Assembly (NCBI RefSeq): GCF_007988945.1 | Contig: NZ_BJVC01000001.1 | Span: forward strand, 248,001-312,000 | Direction: 5' to 3' | DNA from: Swaminathania salitolerans | GTDB lineage: Bacteria > Pseudomonadota > Alphaproteobacteria > Acetobacterales > Acetobacteraceae | Length of the DNA: 64,000 bases | Part shown: positions 1 to 8,568 of the stretch, piece after piece | Numbering within the stretch: the first letter of the stretch is position 1 | Layout: each line of letters opens with the position of its first letter | The notes under the pieces: model-generated | Seen by the model: the letters and a program-made list of their open reading frames with translations, nothing else | Database searches by the model: none | Told to the model about the DNA's origin: nothing | Program-made: the position numbers and the translations under genes

Positions 1-669
1 CGCACCGCAGACAAGCTTCAGCGCACGTCTGTATGGCGTGAGACCCTCGAAGGCGGGCTCGATTATCTCAGGGACGTCATCATCAGGGACAGTCTGGGCA
101 TCGCGGACGAACTCGAGCGACAGATGCAGAGTGTCGTGGACAGCTATCAATGCGAATGGCGCGATGCGCTTTCGGATCGGGACAAGCTCAAGCGGTTCCG
201 GACCTTCGTCAATGACGCGCGACCCGATCCGGACGTCCGGACCGAGGCCGAGCGCGATCAGGTCAGACCCGCCCGAAATGCTTCCGGCGGAAGCGTCTGC
301 AGCGGTCCGCATGACTGGCAGACGCTGTGTGAGGAGACCGATCTCGTTCCCGGTTCCGGGGTGGTTGCGTGGTGGGAGGGCGCACAGGTGGCCCTGTTCC
401 AGCTGCCTGCGACGAAGGACATGCCTGCACGGATTTTCGCCATAGACAATCACGATCCGTTTTCGAAGGCCAATGTGATCGGACGCGGTATCGTCGGCGA
501 TCTGAAGGGGGAGATCGTGGTGGCGTCCCCCCTCTACAAGCAGCATTTCCGCCTGCGTGACGGGATGTGCCTTGAAGACGAGCGCGTTTCCCTGCGCGTA
601 TGGGATGCCCGGATCGCCGGGGGGCGTGTCCAGATCCGTGCAAGGGAGCCGGTCCTGGCGCAGGTCTGA
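1..669 (+). CDS. nirBD: Assimilatory nitrite reductase NirB C-terminus fused to NirD (partial, 5' end outside window)
   Basis: The frame is open from base 1. The first ~95 codons match the end of NADH-dependent nitrite reductase large subunits (residues such as KLQRTSVWRETLEGGLDYLRD, then YQCEW...KLKRF). After a short linker a NirD-type Rieske-like domain follows from about base 313 (DWQTLCEETDL, IDNHDPFSKANVIGRGIVGD, SPLYKQHFRL). NirB carries the sirohaem/Fe-S catalytic centre that reduces nitrite to ammonium in the cytoplasm, and NirD is its small subunit. Here both are one polypeptide. As in assimilatory NirD proteins, the classical Rieske Cys/His ligands are not evident in the domain. The stop is one base before the GTG start region of the nitrate reductase, so the two are surely co-transcribed. 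Confidence 0.93.
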   Translation, partial: RTADKLQRTSVWRETLEGGLDYLRDVIIRDSLGIADELERQMQSVVDSYQCEWRDALSDRDKLKRFRTFVNDARPDPDVRTEAERDQVRPARNASGGSVCSGPHDWQTLCEETDLVPGSGVVAWWEGAQVALFQLPATKDMPARIFAIDNHDPFSKANVIGRGIVGDLKGEIVVASPLYKQHFRLRDGMCLEDERVSLRVWDARIAGGRVQIRAREPVLAQV

Positions 670-676
670 CGTGGCG

Positions 677-3600
677 ATGCACAAAACCGTTCGTTCCGCC
701 TGTCCGTATTGCGGGGTCGGATGCGGGATCATCTTCGATGTCGAGGGCGACCGGATCGTGAAGCTGCGCGGCGATCCGGATCATCCGGCCAATCGGGGGC
801 GGCTCTGCACCAAAGGCAGCTCCTGCGACAAACCCGTCTCGGCATCCGGGCGTCTGACCCATGCAGCGATCCGCACGGCGCGGGAGGAAAAGCCGCAGCC
901 TCTGGGCATGGACGATGCGATCGGGCGGACCGCGCAGCGTCTGCGTGCAATTCTCGATGCCCACGGCCCCGATGCCCTGGCGCTCTACGTTTCGGGCCAG
1001 ATGACGATGGAGGCGCAATATCTCGCCAACAAGCTGGCAAAGGGATACTGGCGCACGCAGCATATCGAGTCCAACTCGCGCCTTTGCATGGCATCCGCAG
1101 GGGCGGGGTACAAGACGTCGCTGGGCGCGGACGCTCCGCCGGGCTCCTACGAGGATTTCGATCATGCCGATCTGTTCTTCGTCATCGGCGCGAATATGGC
1201 GGATTGTCATCCCATCCTGTTCCTGCGCCTGCTGGATCGCAGGCGTCAGGGCGCCCGGCTCATCGTGGTCGATCCGCGCCGGACCGCGACGGCAGAGAAG
1301 GCCGATCTGTTCCTTCAGATCCGGGCAGGCACCGATCTCGCCCTGTTGAACGGTATCTTGCACCTGCTGGTGGCATGGGACGCGATCGACCGCGATTTCA
1401 TAGCCCGCCACACCCGCGACTGGGACGCGATGGTCCCGTTTCTGGCGGAGTACGGGCCGGAACGGGTGGCGACGATAACGGGTATCTCGATCGACGACCT
1501 CAAACAGGCCACCTACTGGATTGCGGAATCGGGCGCGTGGATGAGTCTCTGGACCATGGGGCTGAACCAGAGCGTGACAGGCACATGGAACACCAATGCG
1601 CTGTGCAATCTGCATCTGGCGACCGGGGCGATCTGCAAGCCCGGGAGCGGACCGTTCTCACTCACAGGCCAGCCCAACGCGATGGGGGGGCGGGAAATGG
1701 GCTATATGGGCCCCGGTCTGCCGGGCCAGCGCAGCGCGCTGGTGGCAGCGGATCGCGCCTTTGCCGAAACAATATGGGGTCTGCCCTCCGGCACGATTCG
1801 CGAGGCGGCCGGGTACGGAACCATCGGCATGTTCGACGCGATGGCGCGCGGCGAGATCAAGGCGGTCTGGATCATATGCACGAATCCGGTGGCGAGTGTC
1901 GCGCGGCGCGAGGGCGTGATTGCAGGTCTGAGAAGCGCCGAATGCGTGATCGTGCAGGATGCGTTCGAGGGGGCGGAAACGGCCGCCTATGCCGATATCC
2001 TCCTGCCGGGGGCGCTCTGGGCGGAAGGGGAGGGGGTTCAGGTCAATTCGGAGCGGACCCTGACCCTGACGCCCGCCGCCGTGCCGCCTCCGGGCGAAGC
2101 CATGCCGGATTGGGAGATCATCGCCCGTGTCGCGCGTGCAATGGGGTATGAGGGGTTCGATTTCGAGAGTGCAGCCGGGGTGTTCGCCGAAGCAGCCTGT
2201 TTCGCCAACCCGCAGACAGGCTACGATATTTCGGGCATCAGCCATGCCCGGCTGGCACAAGGGCCGGTGCAATGGCCGAGCCCGTCTGGCGACACGCAAC
2301 CGCGCCACCCCATTCGTTACAGGCCCGATCCGCAATCCGGACCGCATTTCGCGACCGATGACGGTCGCGCCCGGTTTCTGGCGCGTCCCTATCTCGGGGC
2401 GGGGGAGCAAACCGATGCGGAGTATCCCTATGTGCTCGATACAGGCCGTTTGCAGCATCACTGGCATACCCTGACCAAGACGGGCACGGTCGAAGCCCTG
2501 CGCAAACTGCATCCCGGGCCGTTCGTGGAGCTGCATCCCGATACCGCGTGCGATCTGGCGCTCGATCCTGCCGATCGTGTCCTGATCCGCTCGCGTCGTG
2601 GCTCGGCAACCCTGCCGGTGCATATCAGCGACCGCGTGCCCCCTGACCTGTGTTTTGCCCCGTTTCACTGGAACGATGCCTTCGGGGCAGATCTGGCGGT
2701 CAATGCCCTGACCCCGGATGAGGTCGATCCGGTGTCGCTCCAGCCGGGATTCAAGCTGTGTGCGGTCAATCTCACCCGGGTGCCGGCCCCCGCTCCGGAA
2801 GGCACGCCCGATCCCGCTGCGCGACTGGCGGATTATGCCGGATTGGTGGAGGCCCCGCCCCCGCCTCTGTCCGGCACCGTGCGGCGGTGGCTCGGCGGTT
2901 TCCTCGAGGGGCTGCGTCTTTCGCCACCACTCCCGGGCGAGGTGCCGGTCGTTCCGCCTCATGCGCCGCTGGACGAGAACGATCGTCTGCGGATCGATGG
3001 GCTTCTGGCGGGCCTGTACGCGCGCAAGCCTCGTGAGGCGCCTGTCGGATCTGCCGGAGGCGCGACCGTTTTCTGGGCGTCGCAGACCGGACGGGCCGAG
3101 GCAGCCGCGCGTGCGCTGGCAGCGGCTCTGGAGCGACCCTGCATCGCGCTCGATGCGGTTTCAGCCGATGATCTGCCGCGGGGGGACGCCATTTTCGTGG
3201 TGTCGACTTTCGGGGATGGCGACCCGCCCGACAGCGCGGCCGTCTTCTGGGCTGCGCTTCGCGCGCGCACGGCCTCGCTGAGCGGTATGCGGCATGCTGT
3301 GCTCGCTTTCGGGGATTCCGCCTATGCCAGTTTCTGCGGATTCGGTCGGGCTCTGGACGGCCGGTTGTCGGAGCTCGGGAGCCAGCCATTGCTCGATCGG
3401 CAGGAATGCGAGCCTTTTGACGACGAAAACATTGCCGCATGGCAGACCCGCCTTCTTGCGTACCTGAAGACGGGCGGAGGAAATCCCGGGACGCCATCTT
3501 CTCCCGCTGGCAGGTCGTCCCCTCTCACCGTCGCGGCCCGGCTTTGCTGCAATGGGCTTCTCACGCCCCCGCATTCCGCGCGCGAGACCCGGTTGATCGG

Positions 3601-4588
3601 TTTCGACATCGAAGGGACCGGCCTGTCCTACGCGCCGGGAGATGCGCTTGGCATATGGCCGCGCAACGGGGCGGGCATCGTCGCGCGTGTCCTGCACGCG
3701 ATCGGTCACCCGGGCGAGAGCGAGATCGTTCTGGGCGCCTCGGGTAAAATGACATTGAGGGAGGCTCTGACGGATCATCTGGATCTCTCACGCGCGAGTG
3801 CCGCCATGAGCGCGCATCTCGGGATGGAGGCCGGGTATCTGCCGGATATGCTCGACGCGTCTTGTCGAGCCATGGCCCTGACCGATATCCCGGATCTGTT
3901 CCGCCGGATCCAGCCACGTCTGTACTCCATCGCCTCCTCTCCGCTCGCGCATCCGGGCGAGGTTCATCTGACCGTAGGCGTCGCGCGCGATCCCTATCCC
4001 GGGGCCTGTTCGACCTGGCTTGCCGGTCTCTCCTGCGGCGACGAAGCCCGGATCTTCGTCCGGAAATCGGGCCATTTCCGTCTGCCCGAGGATCAGACGA
4101 TACCTATCGTCATGATCGGGCCAGGCACGGGGATCGCTCCGTTTCGCGGATTTCTGCATCACCGTGCCGCCCTCGGGGCTGCGAGCGTCGGGGCTGGGGG
4201 CGCCGGGGCTGCGGGTGTCGGAGCTGTGGGCGGCGCCTGGCTTTTCTTCGGCGAACGTCATGCCGCCTCGGGCTATTATTTCCGCAAGGAGCTGGACGCC
4301 CTGCGTGGATCGGGTGGGCTTGCACGCCTCGATCTGGCATTCTCGCGCGATCAGGAGGCCCGTATCTATGTTCAGGATCGTATGAAGGCGGCAGGAGCTG
4401 ATCTCTGGGAGTGGATCGCGCGAGGCGCTCATGTCTATGTGTGTGGGGATGCGGCACGCATGGCGCGCGATGTCGATGCCGCATTGCGCGGTATCGTTGC
4501 GCTGCACGGGCAGATGGATCCCGCGCAGGCCGGGCGCTATGTGGATGAAATGGCCCGGGCCGGACGCTATGTTCGTGACGTCTACTGA
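677..4588 (+). CDS. nasA: Assimilatory nitrate reductase fused to CysJ-like FMN/FAD reductase
   Basis: A 1303-residue fusion. Residues ~9-45 hold the [4Fe-4S] cysteines of a NasA-type molybdopterin oxidoreductase (CPYCGVGCG), followed by the bis-MGD domains to ~residue 730. From ~residue 795 a flavodoxin-like FMN domain begins (FWASQTGRAE, STFGDGDPPDS, AFGDSAYASFCG). A ferredoxin-NADP reductase module follows (RLYSIASSPLAHPG for FAD; GPGTGIAPFR, FFGERH and VYVCGDAARMARDV for NADPH; C-terminal YVRDVY). The usual NasA C-terminal 2Fe-2S domain is absent, so electrons presumably pass NADPH-FAD-FMN-Fe-S-Mo within one chain. This reduces nitrate to nitrite for the preceding NirBD. ATG at 677 is chosen, because it leads straight into the Fe-S motif; GTG at 671 is an alternative. 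An in-frame Gly/Ala repeat lies at 4176-4235. Confidence 0.93.
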   Translation: MHKTVRSACPYCGVGCGIIFDVEGDRIVKLRGDPDHPANRGRLCTKGSSCDKPVSASGRLTHAAIRTAREEKPQPLGMDDAIGRTAQRLRAILDAHGPDALALYVSGQMTMEAQYLANKLAKGYWRTQHIESNSRLCMASAGAGYKTSLGADAPPGSYEDFDHADLFFVIGANMADCHPILFLRLLDRRRQGARLIVVDPRRTATAEKADLFLQIRAGTDLALLNGILHLLVAWDAIDRDFIARHTRDWDAMVPFLAEYGPERVATITGISIDDLKQATYWIAESGAWMSLWTMGLNQSVTGTWNTNALCNLHLATGAICKPGSGPFSLTGQPNAMGGREMGYMGPGLPGQRSALVAADRAFAETIWGLPSGTIREAAGYGTIGMFDAMARGEIKAVWIICTNPVASVARREGVIAGLRSAECVIVQDAFEGAETAAYADILLPGALWAEGEGVQVNSERTLTLTPAAVPPPGEAMPDWEIIARVARAMGYEGFDFESAAGVFAEAACFANPQTGYDISGISHARLAQGPVQWPSPSGDTQPRHPIRYRPDPQSGPHFATDDGRARFLARPYLGAGEQTDAEYPYVLDTGRLQHHWHTLTKTGTVEALRKLHPGPFVELHPDTACDLALDPADRVLIRSRRGSATLPVHISDRVPPDLCFAPFHWNDAFGADLAVNALTPDEVDPVSLQPGFKLCAVNLTRVPAPAPEGTPDPAARLADYAGLVEAPPPPLSGTVRRWLGGFLEGLRLSPPLPGEVPVVPPHAPLDENDRLRIDGLLAGLYARKPREAPVGSAGGATVFWASQTGRAEAAARALAAALERPCIALDAVSADDLPRGDAIFVVSTFGDGDPPDSAAVFWAALRARTASLSGMRHAVLAFGDSAYASFCGFGRALDGRLSELGSQPLLDRQECEPFDDENIAAWQTRLLAYLKTGGGNPGTPSSPAGRSSPLTVAARLCCNGLLTPPHSARETRLIGFDIEGTGLSYAPGDALGIWPRNGAGIVARVLHAIGHPGESEIVLGASGKMTLREALTDHLDLSRASAAMSAHLGMEAGYLPDMLDASCRAMALTDIPDLFRRIQPRLYSIASSPLAHPGEVHLTVGVARDPYPGACSTWLAGLSCGDEARIFVRKSGHFRLPEDQTIPIVMIGPGTGIAPFRGFLHHRAALGAASVGAGGAGAAGVGAVGGAWLFFGERHAASGYYFRKELDALRGSGGLARLDLAFSRDQEARIYVQDRMKAAGADLWEWIARGAHVYVCGDAARMARDVDAALRGIVALHGQMDPAQAGRYVDEMARAGRYVRDVY
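4176..4235 (+). repeat. 15-bp tandem repeat inside nasA (4 units)
   Basis: Four consecutive imperfect units of 15 bp (first unit gggctgcgagcgtcg) encode four five-residue blocks, GAASV, GAGGA, GAAGV and GAVGG. They lie in the loop between GTGIAPFR and FFGERH of the NADPH-binding module. CysJ-type proteins have a short linker at this place, so the repeat is an expansion tolerated by a surface loop. Confidence 0.85.
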
Positions 4589-4591
4589 GCC

Positions 4592-5173
4592 ATGCGTGTC
4601 CTGATTGCCGACTCCAATCCGCGTCGGGCTGTTGCCCTGTCGGATCAGCTCGCCTCCGATCCGGCGCTCGAAATCATGCGTCTGGCACCGGGCATGACGC
4701 TGATCGAGGCCGTTGGCAAAATGCAGCCCGATATCGTTCTGGTCGATCTGGAGATGGCGGATCGCGATTCCCTCGACAGCGTGCGCGCGCTCTCGAGTTC
4801 GGAACTGAACCGGCCGGTGGCGCTGTTTGTCGACCGGGACGACGAGGCTCTGATGTGCGATGCATTCGATGCCGGTATCTGCTCCTATAATCTGGTCGAC
4901 ACGCTCCCGCGAGACGTGAAGCCGGTCCTGCGTGCCGCAATCGCGCTCTACACGCGGTTCCAGAAGCAGAGCCGGGCCCTGAACGAAGCGCAACGTCACC
5001 TGTCCGAGCGGGAGGCGATCGACCGTGCAAAGAGAATTTTCATGAAGCGTGAATCGACCGGAGAAGCTGCCGCTCATCGCTGGTTCCAGAAGCGCGCCAT
5101 GCAGGAAGGGCGACGTATGGCCGATCTCTGTCGACAATATCTCGAGCTCCATGAACCCGGAGCCGGTTCATGA
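4592..5173 (+). CDS. nasT: NasT-type ANTAR response regulator (nitrate-responsive antiterminator)
   Basis: 193 residues. Residues 1-120 form a receiver-like domain (MRVLIADSNPRRA, PDIVLVDLEMADRDSL). From ~130 a coiled coil and ANTAR RNA-binding domain follow (ALNEAQRHLSEREAIDRAKRIFMKR... with the conserved ending AMQEGRRMADLCRQYLE). NasT proteins bind a two-hairpin leader RNA upstream of nitrate assimilation operons and prevent termination when NasS releases them. The gene begins three bases after the nasA stop and overlaps nasS by four bases. The order nirBD-nasA-nasT-nasS with regulators downstream is less common than regulators upstream. The target leader is probably upstream of nirBD, outside this window. 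Confidence 0.9.
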   Translation: MRVLIADSNPRRAVALSDQLASDPALEIMRLAPGMTLIEAVGKMQPDIVLVDLEMADRDSLDSVRALSSSELNRPVALFVDRDDEALMCDAFDAGICSYNLVDTLPRDVKPVLRAAIALYTRFQKQSRALNEAQRHLSEREAIDRAKRIFMKRESTGEAAAHRWFQKRAMQEGRRMADLCRQYLELHEPGAGS

Positions 5174-6051
5174 CGATCCCCCTGCGTATCGGCCTGCTGC
5201 GTCTGAGCGACAGCGTGCCGGTTCTGATGGCCAGAGAGCTGGGATTGTTCGCGCAGGCGGGGATAACGGTCGAGATCGTGATCGAGCCTTCCTGGGCGAA
5301 TATTGCGGATGGGCTGAGCTGGGGGCGGCTGGATGCGGCTGTCGTCTTTCCGCCTCTCGCGATCATGACCTATCTGGGCAAGCGCGGTCGTCCGACGCCG
5401 CTGGAGGTGGTCAGTGGCATTTCCCGTGGCGGCAACACGATCGTTCTGCGTGACGGGGCTCTCGAGGGCGGAGCTACGCCGCGTCTTGCCGTCGTGCATG
5501 CCTATTCGACCCATTACCTGCTGCTGCGCCGGTTCCTTCTGGCAAATTGTCCACACGCTTTGGGGAAGGTGGTCGTCATGCCGCCCGATACGATGCTGGA
5601 TGCGCTGGCAAGCGGGGAAATCGACGGTTTCTGTGCGGGGCCGCCCTGGGGCGTTGCCGCCGGATATGCCGGGCTCGGGCGCGTTGTCAGCGGTTCGGCC
5701 ATGATCTGCCCCGGTCATCCCGAAAAACAATGCGTCGTCACCTCGGCCTGGGCCAGACGTCATCCCTGTCACATTGCGGCGCTGCGCGACGTTCTGGAGA
5801 CGTCGATTGCCCGGTCTCTCGATCCGGCCTTCCGGGAAAGGACGATCGACCTCGCGACACGCTCTCTCGACGCAGGGGGCCTCGCCCTGCCTCGGGATGC
5901 GACCTGCGCAACGATGCCCTTTGGCGCCCATCCACATGCGTTCGAAATGTCGCCCTCGAGCGACATGTCCTGCGGATGGATCATCGGGGAAATGCAGGCT
6001 CTGGGCTGGCTCGACGGGAAAGACGACCCTCGCCCCTGGACGACAGGATAG
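5170..6051 (+). CDS. nasS: NasS-type cytoplasmic nitrate sensor (NrtA/CmpA-like binding protein)
   Basis: 293 residues, related to the nitrate-binding NrtA family (RIGLLRLSDSVPVLMARELGLFAQAGI, WGRLDAAVVFPPLAIMTYLG, ASGEIDGFCAGPPWG). It has no signal peptide or lipobox, which fits NasS, the cytosolic ligand sensor that sequesters NasT until nitrate or nitrite binds. It starts within the last codons of nasT (ATGA overlap), implying translational coupling and stoichiometric production of the sensor-antiterminator pair. A periplasmic transporter subunit is unlikely, because no permease or ATPase gene follows and the export signal is missing. Confidence 0.9.
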   Translation: MTIPLRIGLLRLSDSVPVLMARELGLFAQAGITVEIVIEPSWANIADGLSWGRLDAAVVFPPLAIMTYLGKRGRPTPLEVVSGISRGGNTIVLRDGALEGGATPRLAVVHAYSTHYLLLRRFLLANCPHALGKVVVMPPDTMLDALASGEIDGFCAGPPWGVAAGYAGLGRVVSGSAMICPGHPEKQCVVTSAWARRHPCHIAALRDVLETSIARSLDPAFRERTIDLATRSLDAGGLALPRDATCATMPFGAHPHAFEMSPSSDMSCGWIIGEMQALGWLDGKDDPRPWTTG

Positions 6052-6150
6052 AGGTGATATCGACCGGACAGGATCGCGATGTCCGGATATTGTTTGTGGA
6101 AAGATCTCGGAACGATGCGACTTCCGACGTGCTCCCTTTTTTGTATGCGC

Positions 6151-6290
6151 TCAAAAGGAGAGTTCCCTGCTTTTATGGGCTGATGGTGATGTGATGGCAA
6201 CGCTCCTGGGGGCATGCCCCCAGGAGCGTTGCCCGGCGATCTGATCGGGCGTCTTGCCACCGAGCTGTGAGTGTGGGCGCACGGTGTCCT
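6151..6290 (-). pseudogene. Remnant of IS3-family transposase OrfB C-terminus
   Basis: Reading leftward from 6290, the frame begins TVRPHSQLGGKTPDQI, the hallmark C-terminal stretch of IS3-family integrase-type transposases. It continues to a TGA at 6151. Everything upstream of that stretch has been replaced by the adjacent IS5-family element, so only the last ~45 codons survive. It marks an older insertion at the left side of the island. Confidence 0.6.
6196..6233. repeat. Perfect 38-bp palindrome
   Basis: The 19 bases ggcaacgctcctgggggca are followed exactly by their reverse complement, giving an uninterrupted 38-bp palindrome. It lies within the tail of the IS3-type transposase reading frame, where it encodes part of the leftward protein. 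As RNA it forms a very stable hairpin on either strand. It lacks an adjacent T-run, so it is not a standard terminator. Confidence 0.8.
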
Positions 6291-6291
6291 A

Positions 6292-7124
6292 GGCTCAGGA
6301 CTCATTACGGCGTCCAGTAGATGACTGTTGCGGCGAGGCAGATTGCCGAGAAGAAGGTGTGGGCGCAGCGGTCGTAGCGCGTGGCAATGCGGCGCCAGTC
6401 CTTGAGGCGGCCGAACATGTTCTCGACCTTGTGCCGCCGGCGATATCGGGACTTGTCGTGCGGGATCGGCACTTTCCGGCTCTTCGTGGACGGGATGCAT
6501 GGCTCGATGCCTCTTTCGGTCAGATTGCGCCGGAAACAATTGCTGTCGTAACCGCGATCGCCGACCAGGTGGCGAGCGGAGGGCAAGCGTGGCAGCAGCA
6601 GGGCTGCGCCCTTGTGGTCACTCATCTGACCTTCGGTGAGCAGCATCGCCACTGGACGGCCATGCCCGTCGCAGACGGCGTGCAGTTTCGAGTTCAGGCC
6701 GCCTCTTGTGCGTCCGATCCGACGCGCAGCACCCCCTTTTTGAGCAGACTTGCGGCAGTGCGATGCGCCTTCAGATGTGTGCTGTCGATCATCAACTCCT
6801 CCGGAACGCCAGCATTACCCGTCAGGGCGGAAAAGATCCGGGCAAATACGCCAAGACGGCTCCAACGGATGAAGCGATTATACAGCGTCTTATGCGGACC
6901 GTAGCCCGACGGCGCGTCCTTCCATTGCAAGCCATGCCGGATCACGTAGACGATGCCGCTCAGCACGCGGCGATCATCTACGCGTTTCAGGCCGCGCGTT
7001 TTCGGGAAATATGGTCGTAACGCGCGCATCTTGCTCACAGGCAGCATCGGCAGATCAGACATCGGGTTCTCCTTCCGATGACCGTCGAGTCACATCATCC
7101 TAGTCTCGTAAAGGGTCCTGAGCC
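6292..7124 (-). mobile_element. IS5-family insertion sequence (IS427-like), about 833 bp
   Basis: The ends are imperfect inverted repeats: ggctcaggactcattac on the left and, read from the right end, ggctcaggaccctttac. The element is flanked on both sides by TA, the usual target duplication for the IS427 group. It carries a two-frame transposase read leftward. Its right end lies in the type III restriction gene and its left end in the IS3 remnant, so the insertion or a later deletion removed the material between. Confidence 0.85.
6305..7062 (-). CDS. IS5-family transposase, OrfA/OrfB joined by -1 frameshift
   Basis: OrfA (7062-6694) starts MSDLPMLPVSKMRALRPYFP and has the N-terminal helix-turn-helix region of IS5 transposases (VDDRRVLSGIVYVIRHGLQW). 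It also has the first catalytic Asp (MIDSTHLKAH). OrfB (stop at 6305) contains the other DDE residues (GDRGYDS and RRRHKVENMFGRLKDWRRIATRYD). The frames join at a slippery A5G5 run (6732-6741 on this strand), where a -1 shift keeps GLNSKLHAVCDGHGRP in frame. Neither frame has further stops, so the element may be active. Confidence 0.85.
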
Positions 7125-8568
7125 TAGCGTAGTTCATGACAATTTCCGGCGTGATGTTTGTGCCGAAACCATCTTCCTCCGCTTTAGCCTGCACCCAACG
7201 CCAGATATTGAAATAAGCGGCTTCTTCTGCGCCACTTACGTCACGGGATGGCAGTTGTGGGATCTTCACAAGGCCGGATTCGATAGCGTCCAGCAATCCG
7301 AAGTCGGACACAACCCACGGGAAGGGCTTTCCTACCTCGTTGCCTGAACCTTGAATGTAGAAAGGCGTGGCGGACAAATCGACGCAAAGGTTGACGCCAC
7401 GCCGACGGCTGCCGGCCGCCAGCTTGTGGATACGGTCAAGTCCCTCGATCCAAATAGTCGCCTCACGGGCATTCTTCTTGGCGAGGTCTTTGTCCTCATC
7501 CAACGTCTGTTCGTCGCCTTCGGCACTATCACCGCGCCTGTAGGCGTGGTGGGCTTCGTCGTTGAAAATCAACCAATGCGAACTGCGGCCTTTACCACTA
7601 CCAAGCTCGCGACGGATGCGTTTGAACCATGCAGCGTCAGACTCAAAATACTTGGTTTCGATAGTTTCGTTTGCCTTACCAGCGTTCTTTACCACTTCGA
7701 CCCGTTCACCTGCCTTAACGACCTTGGCAGAATCGCCGTTGACAGTGTTGCTTTCCTTCTTGGCAAGACGGTGCCAGTTGGCAATCATCACCTCGCCACG
7801 CCGTAATTCCTCCATGCGGTGCGGCGGCACAAGCTGGCGGGTTCGGTAAAGGCTTAGGTCACCAAGAGCGGGGTCCAGTTCCTGAAGGCGCTCCCGAATG
7901 GTGACGTTGGGGCAGACGATCAGGATCGTATCAGAAAAACGGTCGTCACGTGGCGCAGCGACGCGATTGAGGATCGACCATGAGGCGAGCATTCCCATGA
8001 CGGTCGTTTTGCCGGAGCCGGTTGCCATTTTGCAGGCGTAGCGGAGGAAGGTACGCACCCCGTCTGCTTTTGCCGCCAATCCCGGTTCATCCTTCGGGAT
8101 TTCGGGGATGCCCTTGCGATAGATGTCGGCGCCCTCGACCAGAAAGATGACCGTCTCGGCGGCCTCAATTTGCGCGAAGAACAGGCGCTGCATTCTTTCG
8201 TTGCTGCGCCAGAGGTCTAGCAACTCCTTCGTCACTAACGATGCGCCATCATAGGTGACACCACCGGGGCGCGTGCCTTCGCGCCATTCCTTCACGCGCT
8301 CGCGGATGAGGTTGACGATTTGCAGTTCAACCTCTTCGCCCTTCACATCTTCGAAGATATCGGCTTCAGCACGGCCACGCCGTCCCCGCCCCGAATGTTC
8401 AGGCACGCGATAGAAGTAGCTGGCCCGCCGCCGCCCGTTGGCCTTCATCGGCACCTTGCCGCGCTCAATCTGCCAATGGCATTGGGGCTCGATGAAGGGC
8501 GAATTGATGATCGGAGATTCGACCTCAGGAACCGTAACCGTCGGTTCTTGCTTTTGCCGCGCGCCCAT
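7090..8568 (-). pseudogene. res: Type III restriction enzyme Res subunit, C-terminal half lost
   Basis: The frame begins at ATG 8568, one base overlapping the mod stop. It encodes the N-terminal superfamily 2 helicase part of a Res subunit: motif I CKMATGSGKTT (~residue 185), a DEAH-type box FNDEAHHAYR and motif III DLSATPF. True Res sequence ends at the IS right boundary (7124), after which a few IS-encoded residues lead to a stop at 7090. Type III Res proteins are usually near 900-1000 residues, so helicase motifs V-VI and the nuclease domain are missing and are not found on the other side of the IS. Cleavage should be abolished. ATP-binding remnants may still be made. Confidence 0.88.

Noticed and set aside
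263-1615. Long open frame antisense to nirBD/nasA
   Set aside because: It mirrors the codon pattern of the real genes in GC-rich DNA, has no recognisable domain and spans two proven coding regions.
5170-6051. Nitrate transporter binding subunit NrtA
   Set aside because: No signal peptide or lipobox, no permease/ATPase neighbours and overlap with nasT; NasS fits better.
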